A model generated the notes under the pieces. It saw nothing but the letters and a program-made list of their open reading frames with translations, was not told the DNA's origin and did not search any database. A program made the translations under genes and the position numbers. 45,827 nt of DNA from Parabacteroides sp. (lineage in GTDB: Bacteria; Bacteroidota; Bacteroidia; Bacteroidales; Tannerellaceae), in NCBI GenBank assembly GCA_022775005.1, contig JALFJR010000107.1, forward strand, positions 1 to 45,827, read 5' to 3'. Numbering within the stretch: position 1 is the stretch's first letter; the number at the start of each line of letters is the position of its first letter. Positions 14,623-22,750 of the stretch are shown here, piece by piece.

Positions 14623-17600
14623 ATGAGGAAGATTTGTTTAGGCATGGTAGGGCTTACGCTCTGCACCCTCTCCATCATGGCGCAGACCCGGAAAGTAACG
14701 GGTCGCGTGGTCTCAAAAGAAGACGGTGAACCGATTATCGGTGCCTCCATCATCGCAAAAGGAACGACGGTGGGAACAGTGACGGACTTCGATGGAAACT
14801 TCACGCTCGATGTGCCGAACGAAGCGGCGACATTGGTGATCTCCTACATCGGTATGGCCACACAGAACGTGAAAGTTCAACCCTTGCTGAACATCTCGAT
14901 GGAGTCTGACACGCAAGACTTGGACGAGGTAGTGGTGACTGGTTATGGCGTGACCAAGAAGGCGGCTTTCACCGGATCCGCACAGGTAGTGAACAACGAG
15001 GTGCTGACCCAGAAGACAGACGCAAACTTCATGAAGTCGCTCGAAGGAACCGTGACAGGCTTGCAGGTGAACAGTGCTTCTGGTCAGCCGGGAGCTTTCG
15101 CCTCTACGACAATCCGTGGTAAGTCATCCATCAACTCAGGAACAGAACCGCTCTACGTGATTGATGGTGTTCCTATTTTCACCAACAAAGTCGGTTCTTG
15201 GGAAGGTCAAGAGGTCAGCCCGATGGCCAACATCAACCCTGCGGACATTGAGAGTATCACAGTCTTGAAAGATGCGACAGCCACCTCTATCTATGGCGCA
15301 CGCGCAGCGAATGGTGTGATCGTGATCTCCACCAAACGAGGTAAGACAGGACGGGCACGCTTCACCTTCGACGCAAAAGCCGGTTTCAGCAAAGCAAGCC
15401 ACTTGGACAGGGAGTATCGCATGGTAGATCTCGACAAGTATAAGGAGATCTGGTCGGAAGGCTATGTCAACGCCGGTTTGGCCACAACCAAAGAGGAGGG
15501 CTATCAGATCCTGCGTGAGAACGGTATCGATTGGTATGGCTTTGATATGGACGAGACGCCCAGCGTGGATTGGTTAGACGCCATCCTGCGTACCGGTGTG
15601 ACCCAGGAGTATAACCTCGGTGTACAGGGCGGTACGGAATCCGGCCGTTACTTCGCCAACTTGGGCTATTTCGAGAACCAAGGTACGATGATCGGTTCAG
15701 GCATGAAACGCTATTCCGGTCGATTGAACCTGGATGGGAATCGGGATCGTATCGGCTATGGTCTCTCAGTCAACATGGCCCTCTCGGACATTGACAACAT
15801 TCCAATCAGCAGCAACTATACAAACCCAATGGTTTGCGTCTATGATACCCGCCCCTTCCAGCAGATCTACAATGCGGATGGCTCGTATGCGATGGTGCAG
15901 GATGGTTTCTACAACCCCGTGGCGATGTATGACAAGGAGTCGGGCGACGAGTATAATCAGAAGACCTTGACAGCGATTATCAACCCCTACTTCACCTACA
16001 AGATTCTCGATGGCTTGACTTGGAAGACCAACGCTGGCTTGAGTTTGATGGACATTCGGGAGTTTTGGTACAACGGCATGAACAACCCAGAGAGCTGGTC
16101 GAGTGACGGCTGTACGGAAATCACGGGCAGTCGCTACAACTACCGCACGACGAACTATACGCTGACCAACACCCTAAACTGGATCACGACCTTCAACGAG
16201 AAGCACAACGTGAACCTGATGCTGGGTCAAGAGGTACAAAAGCAGACTTATAGCAAGTTCGCTGCAGAGGCCAAAGGTTATCCACAGAGTGATCTGCGTG
16301 AGTTAGACAATGCCTCTACACCCACCATCGCCGGTTCGCTCTACAAAGCCAGCACGTTGAACTCCTTCTTCTTCAACGGTGAATACAACTATAATAATAA
16401 GTATTACGGATCGGCCTCTTTCCGCTACGACGGTTCCTCTCGCTTTGGTGCCAACAATAAGTGGGCGCCCTTCTGGTCAGTCGGTGGAAAATATCGCATC
16501 ACCGAGGAGGCTTTTATGGCTGACACCAAGGATTGGCTGACTGACTTGACGCTCCGTGCCAGCTACGGAACGGTGGGTAACCAGGACATTGGCGAGTATG
16601 CAGCCATGGGTCTTTACAGCTATGGCTATGGCTACAACTCCCAGCCGGGTGCGAAACCCTCACAGATCGCCAATCCGGATCTGAAGTGGGAGACTGTGGC
16701 AAAATTCGACGTGGGTGTGAACGCTACGTTGTTCAATGTGCTTAGCGTGGAGTTGGATTATTACAACCAGCGCACAAAGGACATGATCTTCGAAGTACCT
16801 ACCTCCTACACCACCGGATTTGATTATGTGACCAAGAATGTGGGCGAAATGGAGAACAGTGGTTTTGAGGCAATGATCAACGCCACGTTGATCCGCACGC
16901 AGGACTTCTCTTGGAGTGCTTCCGCTTCCTTCACCTACAACCACAACCAAATCAAGAGCTTGGCCACGGATGAGCCGATCACCACAACATACAGCATCCA
17001 ACATGCCGGTCTGCCGATCAACTCTTGGTATCTGAAAGAGTATGCCGGCGTAGATCCTCAGACGGGTGATCCCCTCTTCTACACCAACGGCAAGGGCTCT
17101 CCCACAACGACCAACTCCAGCGAGGCGAGTCAGGTTGTCTTAGGCCAGATGGCTCCGAAGTATTTCGGTGCCTTCACAATGAACTTCCGTTATCGGGATT
17201 TCGACCTTGCAGCCAGCATGAACTATTCCGCAGGCAACAAGGTCTATAACCGAGGTATGGAGTTTGACTTGATGTGTGGTGATTATGAGTTAGGTCCTGT
17301 GGCGGCTTATGTCTATGAGAATCGCTGGCAGAAGCCGGGTGATGTGACCGACGTGCCGAGATTCATCGCCGGAGGACAGAGTGAGGCAGCCGCACGCAGC
17401 AGCCGCTTCTTGATGAATGGCTCCTACGCCCGTATGAAGAACATCACTTTGGGCTACACCTTGCCCAAGAAGATTGCCAAGGCGTTGACCATCGACAACT
17501 TGCGTGTCTATGCCTCTGTGGATAATCTCTTCACCATCACGGCGAAAGACTTCCTCGGTTTTGATCCGCAGGCTGAGAACGACTACTATCAGCAGTGGAC

Positions 17601-17649
17601 TTATCCCGTGCCGACCACCTATCTGTTTGGCATGAACTTGAGTTTCTAA
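14623..17649 (+). CDS. SusC/RagA-family TonB-dependent transporter
   Basis: The protein has 1008 residues from the ATG at 14623, with signal peptide MRKICLGMVGLTLCTLSIMA then QT. It has the standard order: a CarboxypepD_reg-like beta domain (about 22-105, VTGRVVSKEDGEPIIGASI), a TonB-box-like segment LDEVVVTGYG, a plug domain (about 120-235, IRGKSSINSGTEPLYVIDGV, then ATSIYGARAANGVI), and a 22-strand barrel to the C-terminal Phe (YLFGMNLSF). SusC proteins import large ligands across the outer membrane with a SusD lid, driven by TonB. It is followed by susD after 37 bp and by an M14 peptidase, so peptides are a plausible cargo (inference). No N-terminal secretin/STN domain is present, so anti-sigma signalling through this receptor is unlikely. 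Confidence 0.95.
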   Translation: MRKICLGMVGLTLCTLSIMAQTRKVTGRVVSKEDGEPIIGASIIAKGTTVGTVTDFDGNFTLDVPNEAATLVISYIGMATQNVKVQPLLNISMESDTQDLDEVVVTGYGVTKKAAFTGSAQVVNNEVLTQKTDANFMKSLEGTVTGLQVNSASGQPGAFASTTIRGKSSINSGTEPLYVIDGVPIFTNKVGSWEGQEVSPMANINPADIESITVLKDATATSIYGARAANGVIVISTKRGKTGRARFTFDAKAGFSKASHLDREYRMVDLDKYKEIWSEGYVNAGLATTKEEGYQILRENGIDWYGFDMDETPSVDWLDAILRTGVTQEYNLGVQGGTESGRYFANLGYFENQGTMIGSGMKRYSGRLNLDGNRDRIGYGLSVNMALSDIDNIPISSNYTNPMVCVYDTRPFQQIYNADGSYAMVQDGFYNPVAMYDKESGDEYNQKTLTAIINPYFTYKILDGLTWKTNAGLSLMDIREFWYNGMNNPESWSSDGCTEITGSRYNYRTTNYTLTNTLNWITTFNEKHNVNLMLGQEVQKQTYSKFAAEAKGYPQSDLRELDNASTPTIAGSLYKASTLNSFFFNGEYNYNNKYYGSASFRYDGSSRFGANNKWAPFWSVGGKYRITEEAFMADTKDWLTDLTLRASYGTVGNQDIGEYAAMGLYSYGYGYNSQPGAKPSQIANPDLKWETVAKFDVGVNATLFNVLSVELDYYNQRTKDMIFEVPTSYTTGFDYVTKNVGEMENSGFEAMINATLIRTQDFSWSASASFTYNHNQIKSLATDEPITTTYSIQHAGLPINSWYLKEYAGVDPQTGDPLFYTNGKGSPTTTNSSEASQVVLGQMAPKYFGAFTMNFRYRDFDLAASMNYSAGNKVYNRGMEFDLMCGDYELGPVAAYVYENRWQKPGDVTDVPRFIAGGQSEAAARSSRFLMNGSYARMKNITLGYTLPKKIAKALTIDNLRVYASVDNLFTITAKDFLGFDPQAENDYYQQWTYPVPTTYLFGMNLSF

Positions 17650-17686
17650 ACAACAGCAAACCGTTTAATTCAACACATTGAAAAGA

Positions 17687-19084
17687 ATGAAAACCAAAAT
17701 AGCAACTTTATTTGCATGTGGAAGTTTATTGATGGGTTTCACGGCCTGCGACGACTTCCTGACGGAGAACCCCTCGGTTTCTATCCCTGATGGGGAGGCT
17801 TTCCAGAAAGCCAGTGATTTCACCAACAACCTGCATGGCATGTATTATGCGATGGAGAGCTCCCGTTTCTTAGGTCGAAATGTGGAGATTTTGGGTGACG
17901 CTTGCGCTGACCTCGTGAACCACAGCAACTCTACCGGCCACTGGCGGCAACTCGCCCATTGGCAGGTCTATGACACGGATGGCTATCTGCAAGACATCTG
18001 GCAATATGGCTATCAAGTGATTGACCGTGCTGCCCGCATCATTGCGAACGCAGACATGGTGAGTGAGATGCCGGACGCAGATCAACCTAAGGTGAACGAG
18101 GTGATCGCCGAGGCCTATGCCTCACGTGCCTTGGCCATGTCCTACATGGTGCAGATCTGGGGCTTGCCCTACAATGATGCCAATGCCGGTAAGCCGGGTA
18201 TCGTGAACGTCACTACGCCGGTCGGTGAGGGCGAGCAGGTGAGCCGGGCTACCGTCGGCGAGAACTACCAGCAGATCCTCTCCGACATCGAGCAGGCGAA
18301 GGCCTATTTCGCCAAGGAGGGTGTGGAGTCAGCCGGTGCTTTCTATATGAATCCTGCCGCCACCTTCGCACTGGAGGCTCGTGTGCGCATCAACATGCAC
18401 GACTATGCGGGGGCTGTCACAGCCGCTCAGCAAGCAATCGCCGCTACGGATGGGGAGTTGATCGACAACGCCGCTGGCTTCGAGGCACGCTGGCGTTCTT
18501 CCAACGACTCTTCGGAGGATCTCTTTATCATCCGTCAGAGTGCCACAGACAACCTCGGTGCAAACTCCATCCACACGATGTTCAACAGCTATGGTCTTTC
18601 CATCAATGGCGACTTCTTGGCCACCTATGGGGAGAATGACATCCGTACAAAGGTGATGAACATGGACGCTGGCAAGTTCATCGGTACAAGCGAGAGTGCG
18701 AATGCCAACAGCATACCTGTCCTGACCTTGCCGGAACTCTACCTGACAATTGCTGAGGCAGAGGCAGCACAAGGCAACTATGCCGCTGCCAAGGAGGCCT
18801 TAGGCACCTTACTCGCAGCCCGCTACACCGATTTCGATGCCGCTTCATTACCTACCGACGCCTCACTGGTTACACGCATCCGCACGGAGCGTAACAAAGA
18901 GTTGATCCAGCAGGGCTTCCGCTGGTATGACGCACGTCGCTGGGGAGAGAAAATCAGTGTCTCCGCCGGTGCTTACAAGAACTTCGACATCGCTCAGTTT
19001 GTCTATCCGATTCCCGCCAACGAGATCAATGCCGGTTATGGCGTGACACAGACGGAGAACTGGAGCGCAGCTATGCCAAAATAA
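17687..19084 (+). CDS. SusD/RagB-family ligand-binding lipoprotein
   Basis: From the ATG at 17687 the product has 465 residues. An upstream TTG three codons earlier is less likely. A lipoprotein signal ends in FTAC (Cys21), followed by DDFLTENPS, the typical SusD N-terminus. The middle has the helical TPR-like part (EVIAEAYASRALAMSYMVQI, then LPYND) and the C-terminus the RNKELIQQGFRWYDARRWGE motif and VYPIPANEIN, both characteristic of the family. SusD is anchored on the cell surface and closes over its SusC partner. At 465 residues it is slightly shorter than most. It is co-transcribed with the SusC gene ahead of it and probably with the M14 gene behind it. Confidence 0.95.
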   Translation: MKTKIATLFACGSLLMGFTACDDFLTENPSVSIPDGEAFQKASDFTNNLHGMYYAMESSRFLGRNVEILGDACADLVNHSNSTGHWRQLAHWQVYDTDGYLQDIWQYGYQVIDRAARIIANADMVSEMPDADQPKVNEVIAEAYASRALAMSYMVQIWGLPYNDANAGKPGIVNVTTPVGEGEQVSRATVGENYQQILSDIEQAKAYFAKEGVESAGAFYMNPAATFALEARVRINMHDYAGAVTAAQQAIAATDGELIDNAAGFEARWRSSNDSSEDLFIIRQSATDNLGANSIHTMFNSYGLSINGDFLATYGENDIRTKVMNMDAGKFIGTSESANANSIPVLTLPELYLTIAEAEAAQGNYAAAKEALGTLLAARYTDFDAASLPTDASLVTRIRTERNKELIQQGFRWYDARRWGEKISVSAGAYKNFDIAQFVYPIPANEINAGYGVTQTENWSAAMPK

Positions 19085-19101
19085 GATTAATCCATTTAAG
19101 A

Positions 19102-19144
19102 ATTAGGAATGAGGAGTTAGGAGTGATCCATCCTCATTCCTAAT
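19102..19144. terminator. Hairpin between susD and the M14 peptidase gene
   Basis: ATTAGGAATGAGG (19102-19114) pairs perfectly over 13 bp with CCTCATTCCTAAT (19132-19144), starting 18 bp after the SusD stop and ending 16 bp before the next ATG. There is no T run after it, so it may be a partial terminator or a processing site that lowers M14 expression relative to SusCD. Confidence 0.5.
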
Positions 19145-19160
19145 AGTTTCGTATTTCAAC

Positions 19161-21722
19161 ATGAAAAAGACTTTTATCTCAATGAGCTTGGCCCTTATTC
19201 TTGGAGGAAGTGCCTTTGCTCAACCGGCTCCCCAGACTTTCCGCGAGGAGCTTTCCTATTTTATGCCGAAAGAGTGGCATTACACCTTGGATAACCAAGT
19301 GCCTACCCCCGAACAGGAGCTGGGTTTCCAAGTAGGTTCGCAACATGTGAATTGGGAACAAGTAGTGGCCTACATGAAGCGGTTGGCCGCTGTATCGCCC
19401 CGTTTCTCCATCCAGGAATATGGCCGTACCTTTGAGAACAGGCCGTTGCTCTGCGTGGTAATTACCTCTGAGAAAAACCAGAAGAACTTGGAGAGCCTAC
19501 GTGCGGCACATGCCCAATTGGCTGATCCGACCGCCAGTGTGGACACCAAGTCGTTGCCTGCCGTAGCGAGCGTAATGATGTCTGTGCATGGCAATGAGGC
19601 TTCCGGCGTGAATGCCTCCCTGCCTTTCGCCTATTTCTTCGCTGCCGCACAAGGCCCGGAGATCGAGGCGTTGCTCGACAAGACCATCATCACCTTGGTA
19701 CCAGGACAGAATCCGGATGGTATCACACGCTTCTCTACGTGGGTCAACTCCAACCGTAGCCTGCGCAATGTGACCGACCCACAATCCCGAGAGTTCAGCG
19801 AGATCTGGCCGGGTGGACGCAGCAACCACTATTGGCACGACCTCAACCGCGATTGGCTGAATGCCTCTATGCCGGAAATGAAGGCGCTCCTGAAGATCTA
19901 TCACGACTGGATGCCTAACCTCGTGAACGACCATCACGAGATGGGTAGCAGCTCCACCTATTTCTTAGAGCCGGCTGATCCCGTGGGTTATTATCCCTTT
20001 ATTCCACAAGAGAACAAAGACCTGACGCAAAAGGTCTCTTCTTATAATATGGCTGCGCTCGACCGCATTGGATCGCAATACCTCTCCAAGGATCAGTTTG
20101 ACAGCTACTCGCTGGGTACAGGTGATGTCTATGGCGACGCACTTGGCTCTGTAGCTATGCTGTTCGAGCAGGCCTCCGCAAGGGGACATCAGCAGGAGAC
20201 TGCCAACGGCATCCTGAATTTCCCCTTCGCAGTGCGCAACCATGCGACAACTGCTTTCGGTAGCGTAAAGGCTGCTTTTGAGATGCGGGAGGAGCTGAAC
20301 GACTATATGCATCGCTTCGTCGTGGCACGTCACAAAGAGGCAGTTGCCCTGCCGGAGAAGGGCTACATCTTCGATGGCAATAGATCGGACGCTGTCAGCT
20401 ATCACTTCCTAGAGCTGCTTGCCAACCACAAGTTGCAAGTGAACCGTTTGGCAAAGGCAACGACCATCAATGGCCACACCTACGACCCGGCACATGCCTA
20501 TGTAATCCCGATGGATCAACGAAACTCCATGTTGCTCCGTTCTTTCTTGGAGCGCAACACGCAGTTCAAGGATAGCCTCTTCTACGACCTCTCTACATGG
20601 AACATGGCCGAAGCATTCGGTTTGAACTATGCTCCACTGAAATCACTCGCCGGGCTGCAAGGCGAGGCCATCGCAACACCGACCTTCCCGAAGGGTAACG
20701 TGAGCGGAAAGGCCTCCTACGCCTACCTGTTCGACAACAAGGAATTCTATGCTCCCCTCATGATCAAGCGTCTGCAAGAGGGCGGTGCGCAAGTGAAGGT
20801 CTCTGGCGTAGGTCTTCACGCTGCCGAGGGTTACTCCTACGGCCCGGGTATGTTGATCGTGCCGGTGATGGGGCAAAAGATCTCCGGGGACTCCATCTAC
20901 ACGTTGATCAGTAAGAATGCCGCCGAGACCGGTATCACGGTACGTACGGTTTCCTCCGGACAGATGAAAGACTACGACCTCGGTCACTTTTATAACCAGA
21001 CGATCCGTGAGCCGAAAGTGGCTGTTCTCGTGGGTGGCCGTTCCCGCTCCAATGTGGCCGGCTCTTTGTGGTACTTGATGGACTATCGTTTCCAAATGCA
21101 GCCTACTCTGCTTGACGATGCGGACTTCATGCGTAATGATCTCGCCCGCTACAACGTCTTGATCCTCTCGGGCGAACCCTCGGGTGGTGAGGCTGCGACG
21201 AATAAGATCGCTGATTGGGTGAAAGCTGGTGGTACGTTGATCACGATCGGCAATGCCTACCAAGCTGCCAACAAGGCAAAACTGACGAAGATTGAGACCG
21301 TTGACCTCTCGCAACCCGACTCGGCTACCTATGTGTCCTATGACAAACGTTCCGACCGTTTTGCGGAGTTCCAGATACCGGGTACGGATTTACAAGTCTC
21401 TTTGGATGTGACTCATCCGTTGGGTTGGGGCTATACAGCACCGCAAGTACCTGTCTTGAAGAACTCCAATCTAGTGTTCAAGATGCCAAAGGTGGCCAAC
21501 CAAGCACCTGTTTGTTATGACAAGCAGCAGCCTCTGCTCAGCGGCTTCATCCGTCCGGAGCACCTAAAGGCACTGACCGGTATGCCAGAAGTCATTTGCG
21601 AGCGTGCAGGCAAGGGCCAAGTAATCTGCTTTGCCGATGATCCCAACTTCCGCTCTATCTGGTATGCAGGGACCCGCCTCTTCATGAATGCGGTCCTCTT
21701 CGGCAACCTGATCCGGGAATAG
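19161..21722 (+). CDS. Exported M14-family zinc carboxypeptidase
   Basis: The protein has 853 residues with signal peptide MKKTFISMSLALILGGSAFA. The catalytic domain (about 60-370) shows the M14 zinc ligands His143 and Glu146 in VHGNEASG and His259 in NDHHEMGS, an NPDG motif (184-187), LNRDW (228-232) and the likely general base Glu336 in MLFEQAS. The remaining roughly 450 residues form a C-terminal part with an alpha/beta GATase1-like look (VAVLVGGR, LILSGEPSGGEA). M14 enzymes remove C-terminal residues or act on peptides and peptidoglycan stems. Position right after SusC and SusD suggests that it trims imported peptides in the periplasm or at the surface (inference). The long C-terminal region is typical of Bacteroidetes M14 proteins rather than pancreatic-type enzymes. 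Confidence 0.9.
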   Translation: MKKTFISMSLALILGGSAFAQPAPQTFREELSYFMPKEWHYTLDNQVPTPEQELGFQVGSQHVNWEQVVAYMKRLAAVSPRFSIQEYGRTFENRPLLCVVITSEKNQKNLESLRAAHAQLADPTASVDTKSLPAVASVMMSVHGNEASGVNASLPFAYFFAAAQGPEIEALLDKTIITLVPGQNPDGITRFSTWVNSNRSLRNVTDPQSREFSEIWPGGRSNHYWHDLNRDWLNASMPEMKALLKIYHDWMPNLVNDHHEMGSSSTYFLEPADPVGYYPFIPQENKDLTQKVSSYNMAALDRIGSQYLSKDQFDSYSLGTGDVYGDALGSVAMLFEQASARGHQQETANGILNFPFAVRNHATTAFGSVKAAFEMREELNDYMHRFVVARHKEAVALPEKGYIFDGNRSDAVSYHFLELLANHKLQVNRLAKATTINGHTYDPAHAYVIPMDQRNSMLLRSFLERNTQFKDSLFYDLSTWNMAEAFGLNYAPLKSLAGLQGEAIATPTFPKGNVSGKASYAYLFDNKEFYAPLMIKRLQEGGAQVKVSGVGLHAAEGYSYGPGMLIVPVMGQKISGDSIYTLISKNAAETGITVRTVSSGQMKDYDLGHFYNQTIREPKVAVLVGGRSRSNVAGSLWYLMDYRFQMQPTLLDDADFMRNDLARYNVLILSGEPSGGEAATNKIADWVKAGGTLITIGNAYQAANKAKLTKIETVDLSQPDSATYVSYDKRSDRFAEFQIPGTDLQVSLDVTHPLGWGYTAPQVPVLKNSNLVFKMPKVANQAPVCYDKQQPLLSGFIRPEHLKALTGMPEVICERAGKGQVICFADDPNFRSIWYAGTRLFMNAVLFGNLIRE

Positions 21723-21737
21723 GTTACTTTTATACTC

Positions 21738-21778
21738 CCCTCGTGTCCTTGGGGATTAATAACACAAGGGCACGAGGG
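21738..21778. terminator. Hairpin between convergent M14 and AraC-type genes
   Basis: CCCTCGTGTCCTTG (21738-21751) pairs with CAAGGGCACGAGGG (21765-21778), 14 bp with one G-U pair, 16 bp after the M14 stop. There is no strong T run on either side. It is probably a bidirectional 3' end. Confidence 0.6.
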
Positions 21779-21828
21779 AATTGTGAATTGACCAGGATTA
21801 TGGATTTCGGGGGTATGAATCCTTCCGC

Positions 21829-22296
21829 TCACCACACATACCGATTCAAGTCGCCCGGCTGACGGAGGGCGTTGCGACGTTGCATGGGAGTCGCTCCGCT
21901 CACCCGCTTCATGAACTTGTTGAAGCTGGTTTTTCCGGTCATGCCAATGCGCCGGCCCACCTCCGCCAATGTCTGGTCGGTGAAGCGCAGCAGGTCGTCG
22001 GCGAGGAGCAGGAGGTAGCGATCCCGAAAGTCCGATTGGCTCATCCCCGTGAGCACCTGTATGAAGCCATAGAAGGGTTGCACATCGATCCCCTCGGCAT
22101 GGCAAAAGCGGAGGCTATCGGTCTGCCCTTTGCTCAAGGCTTGCAGCCAGCGGTCGAACACTTGGATACCCGTTGGCTGTAAATTGCGCTCAACAGGCTC
22201 CGTGAAGCGGTTGCCATCGCGGTCATAATAATAACGTTGGGTGAACGGCGGTATGTAGAGCGCCTTCATGTCTGCGAATTGCGGTTTCTGAATCAT
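21829..22296 (-). CDS. Small AraC-type helix-turn-helix protein
   Basis: The product has 155 residues. The C-terminal third matches the AraC/XylS DNA-binding domain: a first helix region around LLRFTDQTLAEVGRRIGMTG and the recognition half TSFNKFMKRVSGATPMQRRN, including the FxKxFKRxxGxTPxxxR-like signature. The N-terminal half has no recognisable ligand-binding, sensor or membrane domain, and with 155 residues the protein is much shorter than the usual 280-300. It is either a compact DNA-binding regulator or a remnant of a larger one, but the frame is intact and starts with a normal ATG. Its upstream region consists of the 42-bp tandem array. It may control the adjacent SusCD-peptidase genes, but only position supports that. 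Confidence 0.75.
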   Translation of the reverse strand: MIQKPQFADMKALYIPPFTQRYYYDRDGNRFTEPVERNLQPTGIQVFDRWLQALSKGQTDSLRFCHAEGIDVQPFYGFIQVLTGMSQSDFRDRYLLLLADDLLRFTDQTLAEVGRRIGMTGKTSFNKFMKRVSGATPMQRRNALRQPGDLNRYVW

Positions 22297-22360
22297 AATC
22301 CGTTTTTTTGTGTTTGCAGCCTATCTTCGCTGTTTATCGGCAAATGTAAACATTCTTGTG

Positions 22361-22640
22361 AATTATCCTCGCATATTTGCAAGGATAAATTATCAATCGA
22401 TTTACTATCCTTGAAGTATTACAAGGGTAACTCATCAATCATTATACTATCCTTGAAACATTGCAAGGATAACTCATTAATCGTTATACTATCCTTGAAG
22501 TATTGCAAGGGTAACTTATCAATCGTTATACTATCCTTGAAGTATTGCAAGGGTAACTCATCAATCGTTATACTATCCTTGAAGTATTGCAAGGGTAACT
22601 CATCAATCGCTATGCTATCCTTGTAATCGTACGAGGGTAA
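22361..22640. repeat. 42-bp tandem array of hairpin-forming units
   Basis: Units start at 22361 (degenerate), 22403, 22445, 22487, 22529, 22571 and 22613 (partial, decayed), always 42 bp apart. The three units starting 22487, 22529 and 22571 are nearly identical. Each unit has a first half TATCCTTGAAGTATTGCAAG followed by GGTA, in which CCTTG and CAAGG pair as a small hairpin, and a second half of the type ACTCATCAATCGTTA without symmetry. The array fills the 454-bp gap between the AraC-type start (22296) and the tricorn-like stop (22751). Because 42 is divisible by 3 the plus strand stays open, but I do not regard that frame as a gene. Confidence 0.92.
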
Positions 22641-22690
22641 AAAGTGAATTACGGCTTAATTACGAATGCCATTTTCATTCTAAAAACAAA

Positions 22691-22725
22691 GGGGGTGTGC
22701 ATGGGTTCATAACATGCACACCCCC
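22691..22725 (-). terminator. Terminator of the tricorn-like protease gene
   Basis: GGGGGTGTGCATG (22691-22703) and CATGCACACCCCC (22713-22725) pair perfectly over 13 bp. On the minus strand the stem is followed by TTTGTTTTTAG, 26 bp after the stop at 22751. Confidence 0.85.
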
Positions 22726-22750
22726 TAACTTTTAGTCGTTCATTCGTCCA

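Noticed and set aside
22237-22626. Plus-strand 129-codon open frame with a 14-residue repeat (LKYCKGNSSI type)
   Set aside because: It exists only because the 42-bp repeat is a multiple of three. It starts inside the opposite-strand AraC-type gene, has no promoter box and resembles no family.
22361-22640. CRISPR array
   Set aside because: The whole 42-bp unit repeats; there are no unique spacers and no cas genes. The same applies to the 41-bp and 23-bp arrays.
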